Below, in pieces: positions 51,878 to 60,607 of a stretch of DNA of 64,000 bases; position 1 is the first letter of the stretch; the number at the start of each line of letters is the position of its first letter. The DNA is taken from assembly GCF_014385085.1 (NCBI RefSeq), contig NZ_JACRTD010000004.1, forward strand, positions 1-64,000. Direction: 5' to 3'. This stretch comes from Youxingia wuxianensis (GTDB lineage: Bacteria > Bacillota > Clostridia > Oscillospirales > Ruminococcaceae). The position numbers were made by a program, and so were the translations under genes. Under the pieces are notes generated by a model. It did not search any database, was not told the DNA's origin, and saw nothing but the letters and a program-made list of their open reading frames with translations.

Positions 51878-52381
51878 TTATTTAGGCAGCATGATGAAAG
51901 CGAATCCGATTAGCCCAAGTAGTACAATTCCCCAAATCAAAAGCACTTTCGATATGGTTTTTTCTGCCTGCGCCTCGCTTTCAAAGCGGGTGGTTTCTTC
52001 TTCATTATCGGAGTTACTGCAATCGTCACTATCATCATCAACAAAGTCTTCTAAATACTCGCTATCATCTTCATCAAACGATGAATAAGAAGTATCGAAA
52101 AAACCGGGGGTGGTTTTTCCAATCGTTTGACCATTTGTGCGGTGTATCATACCTGTTAGCCCTTTATATGACGAAATATAGCGGTCATTTATTTCGTCAT
52201 GGTAGACTTCCTCCGCGAAAAAACCGGGACGGCTTGTGCCAACCTGGTTGCCATCTGCGTCATAATGTATTTTTCTATCTCCAAATAAGCCAGGGCGACT
52301 TTTGCCAACATATTTTCCATCCTCGTAGTGGTAGGTCATACCAAATAGACCGGGCCTGCTTGTTATACGCTTTTTTCTCAT
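51878..52381 (-). CDS. SRPGLFG-repeat protein with C-terminal membrane anchor
   Basis: The 167-residue protein starts at ATG 52381 after GGAGGGG. Its N-terminal two thirds consist of about four repeats of roughly 24-27 residues with the core SRPGLFG or SRPGFF and HYDxDGxxVG (ITSRPGLFGMTYHYEDGKYVG, KSRPGLFGDRKIHYDADG, TSRPGFFAEEVYHDE, KTTPGFFD). An acidic stretch (DEDDSEYLEDFVDDDSDD) and one transmembrane segment follow. No signal peptide, so the repeats are probably cytoplasmic. Function unknown. Confidence 0.7.
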   Translation of the reverse strand: MRKKRITSRPGLFGMTYHYEDGKYVGKSRPGLFGDRKIHYDADGNQVGTSRPGFFAEEVYHDEINDRYISSYKGLTGMIHRTNGQTIGKTTPGFFDTSYSSFDEDDSEYLEDFVDDDSDDCSNSDNEEETTRFESEAQAEKTISKVLLIWGIVLLGLIGFAFIMLPK

Positions 52382-52600
52382 GCTAAACCCCTCCATTGAG
52401 ATATTTTATTCCGTGTCCGATATTTCAGATGTCTAAATCCTGTGAATACAGAATATCAAAAAGAGTGTCCCATAAACAGTACACCATAAAACCCTATATT
52501 TCGACAAAATAAGCCGAAAAAAATTTGAGAGTATATTTTCTACCTACTTCCAGTAGTGAGCAGCCCGTAAGACCGGGCTACCCCTACCGGATAGAGTAGA

Positions 52601-54277
52601 TTAGGACACCTTATTCTGTGTCTGATATTTCAGATACTTATGCTTTTCCACCAGCCTGTCCACTTCCTCTATGCCCTTAAACTTAAAGGCAAGTGTGCCA
52701 TCTGGCTTGACTGTGATACTCTCCAATCCTGCAATCTTTTCTTCTCTGCTTATCGTCTTAAACTTCTTGCGCCATAGTTCCCGTTGCTCTTGCAGATATG
52801 CTATGGTTTCATCTACCGCCGCTATATCCTCTTGGACTTCCTCATTAGAGCGTGATAATTGCTTTATCGCAAATAACAGCCGTTCTTCCTCTGCTTTCAG
52901 CGGCTCCACCCGTTCATCCAACTGCGCTTTGCTAAACATATCAGACATATACAAGTCTAATAACTTATCTTTCCGCGCCGCTATCTCTGCAAGTTGTTCT
53001 TTCATATAGTTTACTTCATCGGCGGTTTGCTTGTCAATCTGGCTTTCCAGCGCCGCCCGGATACCCTCTAATTCCTCCACACCTCTGGAAAACCGAAAGA
53101 GCAGACCATTACCGAATGCCCTGCTTTGCAGATAGCGGTTTATCGTTGTTTCAGACACATTCGGATTACTGCATAGCATGACCCTGTTTCCATCCTTATC
53201 CCTACTCATAGTGCGCTTTTTCTTGCAGGCGTATGTCCGTACCCTGCCGCCCGCCGACTTGATATAGTCGCTACCAGAAGAAAAGTAATGCTCGCCGCAA
53301 CAGCCGCACACTAATTTTCCTGCAAACTCTGTCTTACCTGTGTATATGCCCCTGCGCTCCTTGTGCTGTACCTTGCTCTCAAGCGTTCTCTGCGCTTTTT
53401 CAAATGTGTCCATATCCACAATGGCTGGCACCTTGTCCGTTTCAAATATCACGGCTCTGCCCGTTTCTCGTACAGGGTGCTTTTCAAAAATCGTCCCCGT
53501 TGTAAACCTCTTTCTTGCCCCATGCCCTGTATAGGTCACATTCCGCAGCATTATCAACAGACTTCTGCCGCTAAATGGCTTTCCCTGCCTTGTAAAGATA
53601 CCACGCTCGGCCAAATACTCGCTGATCCGCTGTACCCCCATACCCTTATTGGTGTATAGGTCGAATACCAGCCGCACCACCTCTGCCTCGTCCTCTCTTA
53701 TCTCCAGCCTGTTCTCCGGCTTTGGATAATACTTATAGCCGTACAAATTACCGTGTGCGTGGATATTGCCCCGCTTGATACCCTCTTGTATGCCAAACAG
53801 CACCTTGCGGCTTTTGTCCCTGCTCTCGTTCTCGTCCAATACCTGCAACATCTGAACTACCATAATATCAGCGTCCCGCTCGGTGGATAATCCCGTATCT
53901 ACAAAGTCCACATATACGCCATTCTTGCGGAGCGTTTTCAAAAGCATATCGGCGCTGACATTTCGGGCAAATCGGCTGGTATTCTTTATCAAAATACGGC
54001 TGAATTTCGGCTTGCCTGTGATACGGAATAAGTCGCCGTCCATTTGGGTTTTGTCAATCCCGGCGTCTAAAATCATCTTGTCAAACTCTGGACGCTTTAG
54101 GCTTGTGCCGCTCCGTCCTCTATCTGCATAGAGGCAGACAAGTTCATAGTTTTCGTTTTCCCCGAACTCCCGCTGAAAATAGGCAATCTGATTTTCAAAA
54201 GAAGTCAACTGCTCCTTGTCCTTGGTGCTGACACGGCAGTAGGCGCATACTTTCACCCGCTTAAATGTTCGTTCCAT
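52601..54277 (-). CDS. Large serine recombinase of E2
   Basis: The 558-residue protein has a resolvase domain with catalytic Ser17 in YCRVSTKDKEQ and SRFARNVSADMLLKTLR. The recombinase domain includes GIQEGIKRGNIHAHGNLYGYKYYP and GKPFSGRSLLIMLRNVTYTG. A zinc ribbon follows (VCGCCGEHYFSSGS ... CKKKR), then a coiled coil. The C-terminus differs from the DUF4368 end of the E1 enzyme. ATG 54277 follows AAAGGAGG by seven bases. It is the best candidate for moving E2, although it lies 1.9 kb from attL. Confidence 0.9.
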   Translation of the reverse strand: MERTFKRVKVCAYCRVSTKDKEQLTSFENQIAYFQREFGENENYELVCLYADRGRSGTSLKRPEFDKMILDAGIDKTQMDGDLFRITGKPKFSRILIKNTSRFARNVSADMLLKTLRKNGVYVDFVDTGLSTERDADIMVVQMLQVLDENESRDKSRKVLFGIQEGIKRGNIHAHGNLYGYKYYPKPENRLEIREDEAEVVRLVFDLYTNKGMGVQRISEYLAERGIFTRQGKPFSGRSLLIMLRNVTYTGHGARKRFTTGTIFEKHPVRETGRAVIFETDKVPAIVDMDTFEKAQRTLESKVQHKERRGIYTGKTEFAGKLVCGCCGEHYFSSGSDYIKSAGGRVRTYACKKKRTMSRDKDGNRVMLCSNPNVSETTINRYLQSRAFGNGLLFRFSRGVEELEGIRAALESQIDKQTADEVNYMKEQLAEIAARKDKLLDLYMSDMFSKAQLDERVEPLKAEEERLLFAIKQLSRSNEEVQEDIAAVDETIAYLQEQRELWRKKFKTISREEKIAGLESITVKPDGTLAFKFKGIEEVDRLVEKHKYLKYQTQNKVS

Positions 54278-54339
54278 CGGTCTACCTCCTTTTGGAAAAA
54301 TATGCCGCCCTCGCATTTTGAGAGCGGCATATAATAAAT

Positions 54340-55623
54340 TTATCCAGCCGAAACACTTGCTAATGCTTCTTTCTGCCTTTCAGCGTCATACAGCCCGTTG
54401 ACTATATCAGCAGTTGCCGTGTAGCCGTTATTTGCAATCACTTCCCCGTCAAATACAGCATACGCAATAGTATTTGTATCAGCAAAGTAAATAAATGTAA
54501 ATTCACTTCTCACTTCTGCTCCGAAAGAGTTTTGTGCGTCTACATATGACTGAACTGCAACATAATGCTGATTTTTTCCAAAACTCCACCCATCGGTGAT
54601 ATTCGGAAAATCTGCGCTTTTCGGGGATTTTAGCAACTGCTTTACAGTTTCCATAGTGGCATATTGATAATCTGACATATCCGAAATAGACATGGGTATA
54701 TACCATTCCTCGTAAAAAGCCATGTCATATGTAACTTGTAAAGAGCCAAATGTTTCGCCCTCTATCAGATCTGCTCGGAAGTCATCTATTCCATCGGCAG
54801 GACAGCGGTAGCGCAAAACAGTACCGTTATCTTCGGCCTTAGAACCGTTTTCTCCCATTGATATTCCAAATGCGTTCAGAATTTCATCGCTATCGGTGTA
54901 AGGATATGTGTTGTATGAAGTAAACCTTACAACACTGTTGTTGACCAAAGCAAACGAAACATCGCCTAATCCCTCTGCGTTATCATAATCATAATAAACG
55001 CAAGGAACTTCAAAAGCTCCAGTACAAGTGCCTTCGTCCACGCTATCAGGCTGACCTAAAATCCCAATCAATTCTGCGCCAGTTACTTTAGAGAATTTGG
55101 TCACATCATATACGATTTCATCGCTTTGGATATTCTCGCCTGTAACATTTCCTTGCATGGTACTCGGATTACTTAGACCACCGGAAGAAATGGCGGCGGC
55201 GATAACAATTAGGCACATCACCAAACTATAACCAAGCCCAATCCTATTGATACGGCGAGAAAATGGTTTTTTCCACAGTAGGAGGACAATAGCAAGGTAT
55301 GGCATAAATACGATGGCTAATGCAGTCCAAAATTTAATATTCGGCTTTACCTTACCGATGTTATTTCCCTCGTTATAAACTTTTCCGTCTACCTCAATGT
55401 CCCGTGAACCGCACTTGGAACAGTGATAAGGGTTGCGCTGTGTATATTGCATTTGAGCAATTTCTTCGGTTGCGTTTCGGTATTTCTTTCCATGCAACAA
55501 AGGAGCCCGTTTGAGTTTTGCGTACTGAATATTATCCTTTTGCCTATTGTATTCTTTAATATCTTCGTCCGTTGCATACCAAACATTTCCGCATTTCCTA
55601 CACTTGAATTCATGCTCTTTCAT
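54340..55623 (-). CDS. Zinc-ribbon membrane protein, unknown function
   Basis: The 427-residue protein has two zinc-ribbon-like pairs (FKCRKCGNVWYAT and YHCSKCGSRDIEV), then two transmembrane segments (FWTALAIVFMPYLAIVLLLW and IGLGYSLVMCLIVIAAAI). A long extracytoplasmic part includes MSDYQYATMETVKQLLKSPKSADFP. It overlaps the end of the upstream resolvase by 14 bases, so the two are co-translated. Role unknown. Confidence 0.65.
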   Translation of the reverse strand: MKEHEFKCRKCGNVWYATDEDIKEYNRQKDNIQYAKLKRAPLLHGKKYRNATEEIAQMQYTQRNPYHCSKCGSRDIEVDGKVYNEGNNIGKVKPNIKFWTALAIVFMPYLAIVLLLWKKPFSRRINRIGLGYSLVMCLIVIAAAISSGGLSNPSTMQGNVTGENIQSDEIVYDVTKFSKVTGAELIGILGQPDSVDEGTCTGAFEVPCVYYDYDNAEGLGDVSFALVNNSVVRFTSYNTYPYTDSDEILNAFGISMGENGSKAEDNGTVLRYRCPADGIDDFRADLIEGETFGSLQVTYDMAFYEEWYIPMSISDMSDYQYATMETVKQLLKSPKSADFPNITDGWSFGKNQHYVAVQSYVDAQNSFGAEVRSEFTFIYFADTNTIAYAVFDGEVIANNGYTATADIVNGLYDAERQKEALASVSAG

Positions 55624-56209
55624 TGGGCTGTTCCTCCTCTAAAGTATGATTTTCTCGCTCCTGCTGTTCGCGAATTGCCTTATACAGCGTTCCCTGTGCT
55701 AAACCGCAGATTTCACAGATTTCAGCAACGCTATGGGTCTGCGCCCTGTAAAGTTTCAGAGCCTTTTCAACCGTCTTTGCGTCCTTTGGCGGTCTGCCGC
55801 CTTTACGCCCTCTTGCCCTCGCCGCTTTCAAACCCTCATTTGTTCGCTGTACCGTTAAATCTCGCTCGAACTGGCAAAGAGCGGATAAAACAGTAAGGAG
55901 CAATTTTCCAGTAGGAGTGCTGATGTCGATATTCTCTTTCAAACTGATTAAGACAACGCCCTGCTTCTCAAAATGTTCAATAAGCGCAAGCAGGTCTTTG
56001 GTAGAACGCCCCAGCCTGGAAAGACTCTCAATTACGACTGTATCATCTTTCCGCAACTTGTCTAACAGCCTATTCAATTCGGGGCGGTTGCGCTTTGTGC
56101 CGGTCATTTTTTCTGTCAGCAGTTCATCTACTCCATAACTGTTCAGAGCGTCAATCTGTCTATTAAGGCTCTGTTCTTCTGTGCTTACCCGAGCATAACC
56201 GAAAATCAT
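55610..56209 (-). CDS. Small serine recombinase, resolvase/invertase type
   Basis: The 199-residue protein has catalytic Ser9 (YARVSTEEQSLNRQ), ESLSRLGRSTKDLLALIEHFE, FERDLTVQRTNEGLKAARARGRKGGRP and a C-terminal Hin-type helix-turn-helix. It may resolve element dimers or invert DNA. No paired invertible repeat is evident beside it. Confidence 0.88.
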   Translation of the reverse strand: MIFGYARVSTEEQSLNRQIDALNSYGVDELLTEKMTGTKRNRPELNRLLDKLRKDDTVVIESLSRLGRSTKDLLALIEHFEKQGVVLISLKENIDISTPTGKLLLTVLSALCQFERDLTVQRTNEGLKAARARGRKGGRPPKDAKTVEKALKLYRAQTHSVAEICEICGLAQGTLYKAIREQQERENHTLEEEQPNERA

Positions 56210-56356
56210 TTTATATCCCCCCTTTACAAAATTGCTGTGTAATATTATATAACACGGACGCTCCTATTTTGCAAGTAGTTTTTTAACTTATTTTTGAATG
56301 TATATATAATTACAAAAACAAGCTAAACTATTTGTAAAAACGGGGGTGGTTTCAAT

Positions 56357-56854
56357 ATGTTTATTATTCAAAAAAATGATGCATCCAGCAAAACCATTCG
56401 TATGCCAAATGCTTTAATAGAGCAGTTAGAGGAAATTGCGGCGAGCGAGGATATTTCTTTTAATCAGCTTGTAGTACAATGTTGTGAATATGCGCTTGCA
56501 AATCTCCCTAAAAATGATGGGAAAATTACTTGCACAGAACAGTTCATAAGCAGGAAAAGACAAATAAAATCAGCTTTTGAAACATATTATCTGGCTGAAC
56601 ACCCAGCGGCAAATAAAACAACAGTCATGCAAGTGTTTGCCGACGCAATTTATCCTACTCAACGCCGCCACGCCGCCCTCGGCATAGACTTATATAGCGT
56701 TCTCTCTGGCAAAATAAGCATAGACGAATACCGTAGCACACTTGAAAGCTATTTTCTGAAAATCAATCGGAACAACCCTGAGAGCCAAGCCCGAAACTAT
56801 GCCAATTGCACGAAACAGCTAAAAGCGTTCATGGAGCAGGCTGACCTGATTTAG
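56357..56854 (+). CDS. Small protein with ribbon-helix-helix-like N-terminus
   Basis: The 165-residue protein has an N-terminal Arc/CopG-like segment (KTIRMPNALIEQLEEIAASEDISFNQLVVQCCEYALANL) and a helical C-terminal region of unknown type. It is divergent from the resolvase and may regulate it or replication of E2. Confidence 0.6.
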   Translation: MFIIQKNDASSKTIRMPNALIEQLEEIAASEDISFNQLVVQCCEYALANLPKNDGKITCTEQFISRKRQIKSAFETYYLAEHPAANKTTVMQVFADAIYPTQRRHAALGIDLYSVLSGKISIDEYRSTLESYFLKINRNNPESQARNYANCTKQLKAFMEQADLI

Positions 56855-57363
56855 ACCGAAATTTTTTGATGAAAGACGAAGAAAAATCTGAAAATAATTG
56901 ATCTCTACCCATTGAGCGACCTTTATTTACAGTACCACCACAAAAACCGGAGGTAGGGTCGGCATAGATTGTCAGTAACTATACAAGGATATGGAAACCG
57001 TTGAATGGTTCTCCATATCCTTGCTTTTTGCTCTATGGTTTGTATTGTATCGTATCGTTTTGGCTCTGCTAATGCTGTTCTATCGTACTTTATAGATATA
57101 ACATAGCTTTACAAAATACGAATGATTTTTGTAATCTGTGTACCCGCTGTTTTTCAGCAGTCAAAAGTGTGCATTTTATTACAATAACTTTTGCATTTAA
57201 CTATTTACAACAAATTACCGTTTTTTGTAATTTACAACACGCAGTTTGATTGGTACTTCCATTTTGGAGTACCAACTTTTTTATTTAGTTGACAATCTGT
57301 TATCTGCAATCGCCCATCTGCAAACTGAAGTGCTATATGATAATAATGCTTGAGGTGAGCAAG
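56855..57363 (+). other. Intergenic 509 bases with two terminators
   Basis: A terminator at 56984-57029 (CAAGGATATGGA / TCCATATCCTTG, then TTTTTG) follows the preceding gene. A second at 57250-57284 (TGGTACTTCCA / TGGAGTACCA, then six Ts) lies 80 bases before the xre start and could attenuate it. AT-rich, with repeated TTTACAAC; no gene supported. Confidence 0.65.
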
Positions 57364-57675
57364 ATGATATATAACCTGTCCGCACGATTAAAACAGCTAC
57401 GGCAGGAAAAACACCTAAAGCAAGAGCAAGTCGCATTGTTGGTGGGTGTCACAAAATCCGCTGTTTCAGCCTGGGAGCTTGATATGCGTCAACCTTCGTA
57501 TGAGGCGTTAATCCGATTGGCCGAACTGTACCGTGTGAGTACAGACTATTTACTCGGTCGTACTTACAGCCGCTCCATAGACCTAACCGGACTGACCAAT
57601 GCAGAGATTGCCCTAATATGTGAACTTGTTGCGTCTATGAAAGCCAAAAATCAAAAGTTGGAGGAGTTTATATGA
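57364..57675 (+). CDS. Xre-family transcriptional regulator
   Basis: The 103-residue protein has an Xre helix-turn-helix (RLKQLRQEKHLKQEQVALLVGVTKSAVSAWELDMRQPSYEALIRLAELYRVSTDYLLGR) and a short helical tail. Start ATG 57364 follows GAGGTGA. Its stop overlaps the next start as ATGA, so it is translationally coupled to the surface protein and probably controls it. Confidence 0.9.
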   Translation: MIYNLSARLKQLRQEKHLKQEQVALLVGVTKSAVSAWELDMRQPSYEALIRLAELYRVSTDYLLGRTYSRSIDLTGLTNAEIALICELVASMKAKNQKLEEFI

Positions 57676-59294
57676 AAAAAGTGATAAGCCTGCTGTTGGG
57701 ACTAACAATGTTGCTGTATTGTTCCATACCCGCTTTTGCCACAGACAGTGAAATAGCGGAAAACCCGTTGACTGTTTCCGACCCTGCACCGCCCACTCAA
57801 CAAGAGCCACCCGCCGCCCCTGTTACCGTTTCCACGCTGGACGAGTTAAAGACTGCGATTGCCGCCGCTCCTAATGTGGCAATCATCTATATCGACAACT
57901 GTATTATGATTTCAGACGAAACTGTAAGCACAGAGAAGATAATCACGCTTGCCCGTGCAGATGGATATGCTGGCGACTTAATCTCTCTTGGCAGTAACGG
58001 CGGGATTTCTGGCTTTACTTTTTATGACACCAGAGATTTCAGCAATACGATAATCGTGGGTGTAGACGCAGAAAACGCAATGATTGAGCGGTGTATTTTC
58101 TCTGGAAATGAAAACGCCCTCACATGGTTTATCTGCGTATGTGGCAGCGCATCTGTTGTCAACTGCTATTTTGCAGACGGCGGGTTTGCAATACAGAATA
58201 CCGATATTGGCACTGTTACCGTCCGTGACTGTACTGTTGTCGGCGTTTCTTTGCCCGATGGCGAAAGCCCCGTACTCAACAATGGCACTATGACGATGGA
58301 ACACACAAATGTTTATCAAAATACAAGCGGAGTCTTGAATAACGGCAATCTTACAGTAAACGGCTGTGAGATTGCGGATAATATCAGCACTGGTGGAGTT
58401 GATATTGATAACCGTGGTACATTGAGCATATCGGCTGATACCGCAGACAGAGGATTTTATAAAACGGACACAGGCGAAGAAGTGACCTTGCCTCTGTCTG
58501 AATATTCCGACCCGACTATGTTTTTATGCTTAACCGAGGAACAAGCGAAAGAATATTTTGCGCCGCCTACAACGCCTGATGAAGAACCGACACCCACGCC
58601 CGAGCCTACACCCGAACCAGATGTAGAAGAACCTACTACTACCCCAGAGCCTACACCAGAACCAGAGCCTACACCAGAACCCAGCGAGGATGATAATTAT
58701 ACGCCGCCGAGCCGCCCCAGCAGGCCCAGCCGCCCCGCACAGCCTACCACTGAAAAAGAGCCTGTGACCGAGCAGGACGCCGCCCCTGTGTTTGCCTGTG
58801 GTGACGCTGTGATTGATGTTTCCCGCTCCGTAGCGTTGCAAGGATATGGTGACGGACTTCTTCATTTGGAGGACTACTTAACAAGAGGGCAGATGGCAAC
58901 CATTATCTACCGCCTGTTAGATGATGATACACTGGAAAAATACGATACAGCGGAAAGCGTCTTTTCCGATGTGCCTAAAGATAGTTGGTGCTGCCGCTAT
59001 GTTTCCACGATTGCCAATGCCGGAATTGTGGCAGGCGTTGGCAACGGAAACTTTAGCCCGAACAGCCGCTTGACATGGGCGCACATTCTCACCGTTTTAA
59101 CCCGCTTTGTCACGGCGCAGGACTATGCCCTGCAATCTATACGCTATGACGGCTGGGCGCTGAAATCTGTAAAGACAGCCGTTGCTCTCGGCTGGATTGA
59201 AGATACTGCAAACTTTAACCCTAATGCGCCCATTACCCGCGGCGAGTTCACCGACCTTGTAAATGGCGTACTTGCCCTGTATCAAACTATATGA
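57672..59294 (+). CDS. SLH-domain surface protein with beta-helix
   Basis: The 540-residue protein has a signal peptide (MKKVISLLLGLTMLLYCSIPAFA), a parallel beta-helix-like region (about 60-270), a Pro/Thr/Glu linker (repeats of PTPEPE, about 300-365) and C-terminal SLH modules (GYGDGLLHLEDYLTRGQMATIIYRLL, FSDVPKDSWCCRYVSTIANAGIVAGVGNGNFSP, GWIEDTANFNPNAPITRGEFTDLV). It would bind secondary cell-wall polymer. Cargo parallels that of E1: a DNA-binding regulator next to a surface beta-helix protein. Confidence 0.88.
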   Translation: MKKVISLLLGLTMLLYCSIPAFATDSEIAENPLTVSDPAPPTQQEPPAAPVTVSTLDELKTAIAAAPNVAIIYIDNCIMISDETVSTEKIITLARADGYAGDLISLGSNGGISGFTFYDTRDFSNTIIVGVDAENAMIERCIFSGNENALTWFICVCGSASVVNCYFADGGFAIQNTDIGTVTVRDCTVVGVSLPDGESPVLNNGTMTMEHTNVYQNTSGVLNNGNLTVNGCEIADNISTGGVDIDNRGTLSISADTADRGFYKTDTGEEVTLPLSEYSDPTMFLCLTEEQAKEYFAPPTTPDEEPTPTPEPTPEPDVEEPTTTPEPTPEPEPTPEPSEDDNYTPPSRPSRPSRPAQPTTEKEPVTEQDAAPVFACGDAVIDVSRSVALQGYGDGLLHLEDYLTRGQMATIIYRLLDDDTLEKYDTAESVFSDVPKDSWCCRYVSTIANAGIVAGVGNGNFSPNSRLTWAHILTVLTRFVTAQDYALQSIRYDGWALKSVKTAVALGWIEDTANFNPNAPITRGEFTDLVNGVLALYQTI

Positions 59295-59512
59295 TTAACG
59301 ATGAAATGATACAGTACCTTAAAACGGTGCAGGAGAAGAATGTCATAGAGCGCAGAGAACGCCTTGCCAAAATCATATACAAATATCCCAATATTGATAT
59401 TTGCAGTGGCCGGATTCCAACGCAAGAAGAAATCTATGCAATACAACGGTGTCCGCTATATGACGGTATGTTAATTATCTTCAATCCTTTAGAAAATGAA
59501 GAAAAGGAGTAG
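59291..59512 (+). CDS. Small unknown protein 1 of paralogous pair
   Basis: This 73-residue protein starts with ATGA overlap on the SLH gene. Its end, IPTQEEIYAIQRCPLYDGMLIIFNPLE, resembles LPSLEELRAWRDEGVYDGVLIIYDPIK in the next gene, so the two are related. Function unknown. Confidence 0.6.
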   Translation: MINDEMIQYLKTVQEKNVIERRERLAKIIYKYPNIDICSGRIPTQEEIYAIQRCPLYDGMLIIFNPLENEEKE

Positions 59513-59517
59513 TAAAT

Positions 59518-59958
59518 ATGAGTAGAAGTGTTGCCGTAAGAAGAAAATGGAATAAGCCTGTTGAACTTGCACCCGATGTTCCAATCATCGGAACAAATGG
59601 AGCAAAAATTCGTGAAATTGTAGGAGAAACAATTAGACAATGTCCTAAGTTAATTCTTTCGGTTGTCTATCTGCCGTCCTTAGAAGAACTTAGAGCATGG
59701 AGAGATGAGGGGGTTTATGATGGTGTGTTAATTATCTATGACCCCATAAAAGGATATGAAAACGGTATAATCAAAGACCTACCTGTTGAAGAACTTGTTG
59801 CCATAGCGAAAACCTTTTATAATATGATGGTATATACTACCGATGTCCCCTTGCCCTCTAATAACTGCCTAAAACGCTTTCGTCAAATAAATTATATGCA
59901 GGGCGGATTGGTAATTTTTCACAAGAGCGGTAAGGAAATTCCATATGGAAATAGTTAA
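59518..59958 (+). CDS. Small unknown protein 2 of paralogous pair
   Basis: The 146-residue protein shares the YDGVLIIYDP core with the preceding gene and extends beyond it by about 65 residues (KDLPVEELVAIAKTFYNMMVYTT ...). AAGGAG precedes the ATG. The four genes from xre to here are closely packed and probably one operon. Confidence 0.65.
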   Translation: MSRSVAVRRKWNKPVELAPDVPIIGTNGAKIREIVGETIRQCPKLILSVVYLPSLEELRAWRDEGVYDGVLIIYDPIKGYENGIIKDLPVEELVAIAKTFYNMMVYTTDVPLPSNNCLKRFRQINYMQGGLVIFHKSGKEIPYGNS

Positions 59959-59966
59959 AGTTAAGA

Positions 59967-60007
59967 GCGGCTATACAGTATTGCCTACTGTGTAGCCGCC
60001 CTTTTTT
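59967..60007. terminator. Bidirectional terminator in E2
   Basis: GCGGCTACACAGT-type arms (GCGGCTATACAGTA and TACTGTGTAGCCGC) with a T-run lie between convergent genes. Confidence 0.8.
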
Positions 60008-60173
60008 AGTCCGGTATTTCATCTTCCCCGACAAAGATAATGACCCTTGCGCCCTCTGGCAGTTTTGCCAACTCTGCTCGGCTTGGCTTGCCGAAAAAGA
60101 CATACTGCCGCCTTTTGCCGTTGGCTTTCCGCTCCATCTGTTTCAGTTTTTTCAAGAGGACTTTACTCTGCAT
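60006..60173 (-). CDS. Small basic protein (55 residues)
   Basis: ATG 60173 follows GGAGG by nine bases and overlaps the upstream gene by 11 bases. The protein reads MQSKVLLKKLKQMERKANGK, then KRRQYVFFG, and ends in LPEGARVIIFVGEDEIPD. Coupling and ribosome site support it despite its size. Function unknown. Confidence 0.65.
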   Translation of the reverse strand: MQSKVLLKKLKQMERKANGKRRQYVFFGKPSRAELAKLPEGARVIIFVGEDEIPD

Positions 60174-60546
60174 TGAAACATTCCTCCAAACGCTCCATTC
60201 TCGCTAAAATATCCCGGCTTTCTGCATAGCGTGAAGTGTAGTTAAAAATCAGCTCCGTTGCCCTCAATCTGGCGTTGATGGTCGCTTTTGGGTCGTTCAG
60301 CACCGCAACTACATTTTCAACCGCCGTTTCCAAACTGCTGGATAACTTCGTCCACGCCGCATTGACGATTTTCTCTTTCATATCCTGCAAAGCGGCCTGG
60401 AAGTCCTCGTTCTGCAAATACTTGTAGCCCGTATTTCGGTTAATATGGGCTTCTCTGCAAGCGTGAGCGAGGTTATCCGTCCTGGCATACTCAATAAGAA
60501 AAATGGATTGTTTTGTGGTCAATCCTGCAATTTTTTCAATCTCCAT
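60163..60546 (-). CDS. phBC6A51-type helix-turn-helix protein
   Basis: The 127-residue protein begins GLTTKQSIFLIEYARTDNLAHACREAHINRNTGYKYLQNEDFQAAL, the helix-turn-helix seen in phBC6A51 and terminase-small-subunit-like proteins. The rest is helical (TAVENVVAVLNDPKATINARLRATELIF). It probably binds E2 DNA, perhaps the origin. Confidence 0.75.
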   Translation of the reverse strand: MEIEKIAGLTTKQSIFLIEYARTDNLAHACREAHINRNTGYKYLQNEDFQAALQDMKEKIVNAAWTKLSSSLETAVENVVAVLNDPKATINARLRATELIFNYTSRYAESRDILARMERLEECFNAE

Positions 60547-60607
60547 AAAATCACCCCCTAAAAAGTTTCCTGTTGGTTTATGCTTACTCTGTCCCGTTTC
60601 TCTATGC

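Noticed and set aside
55610..56209. DNA inversion system driven by the small recombinase
   Set aside because: The protein is invertase-like, but I found no paired inverted recombination sites flanking a promoter nearby.
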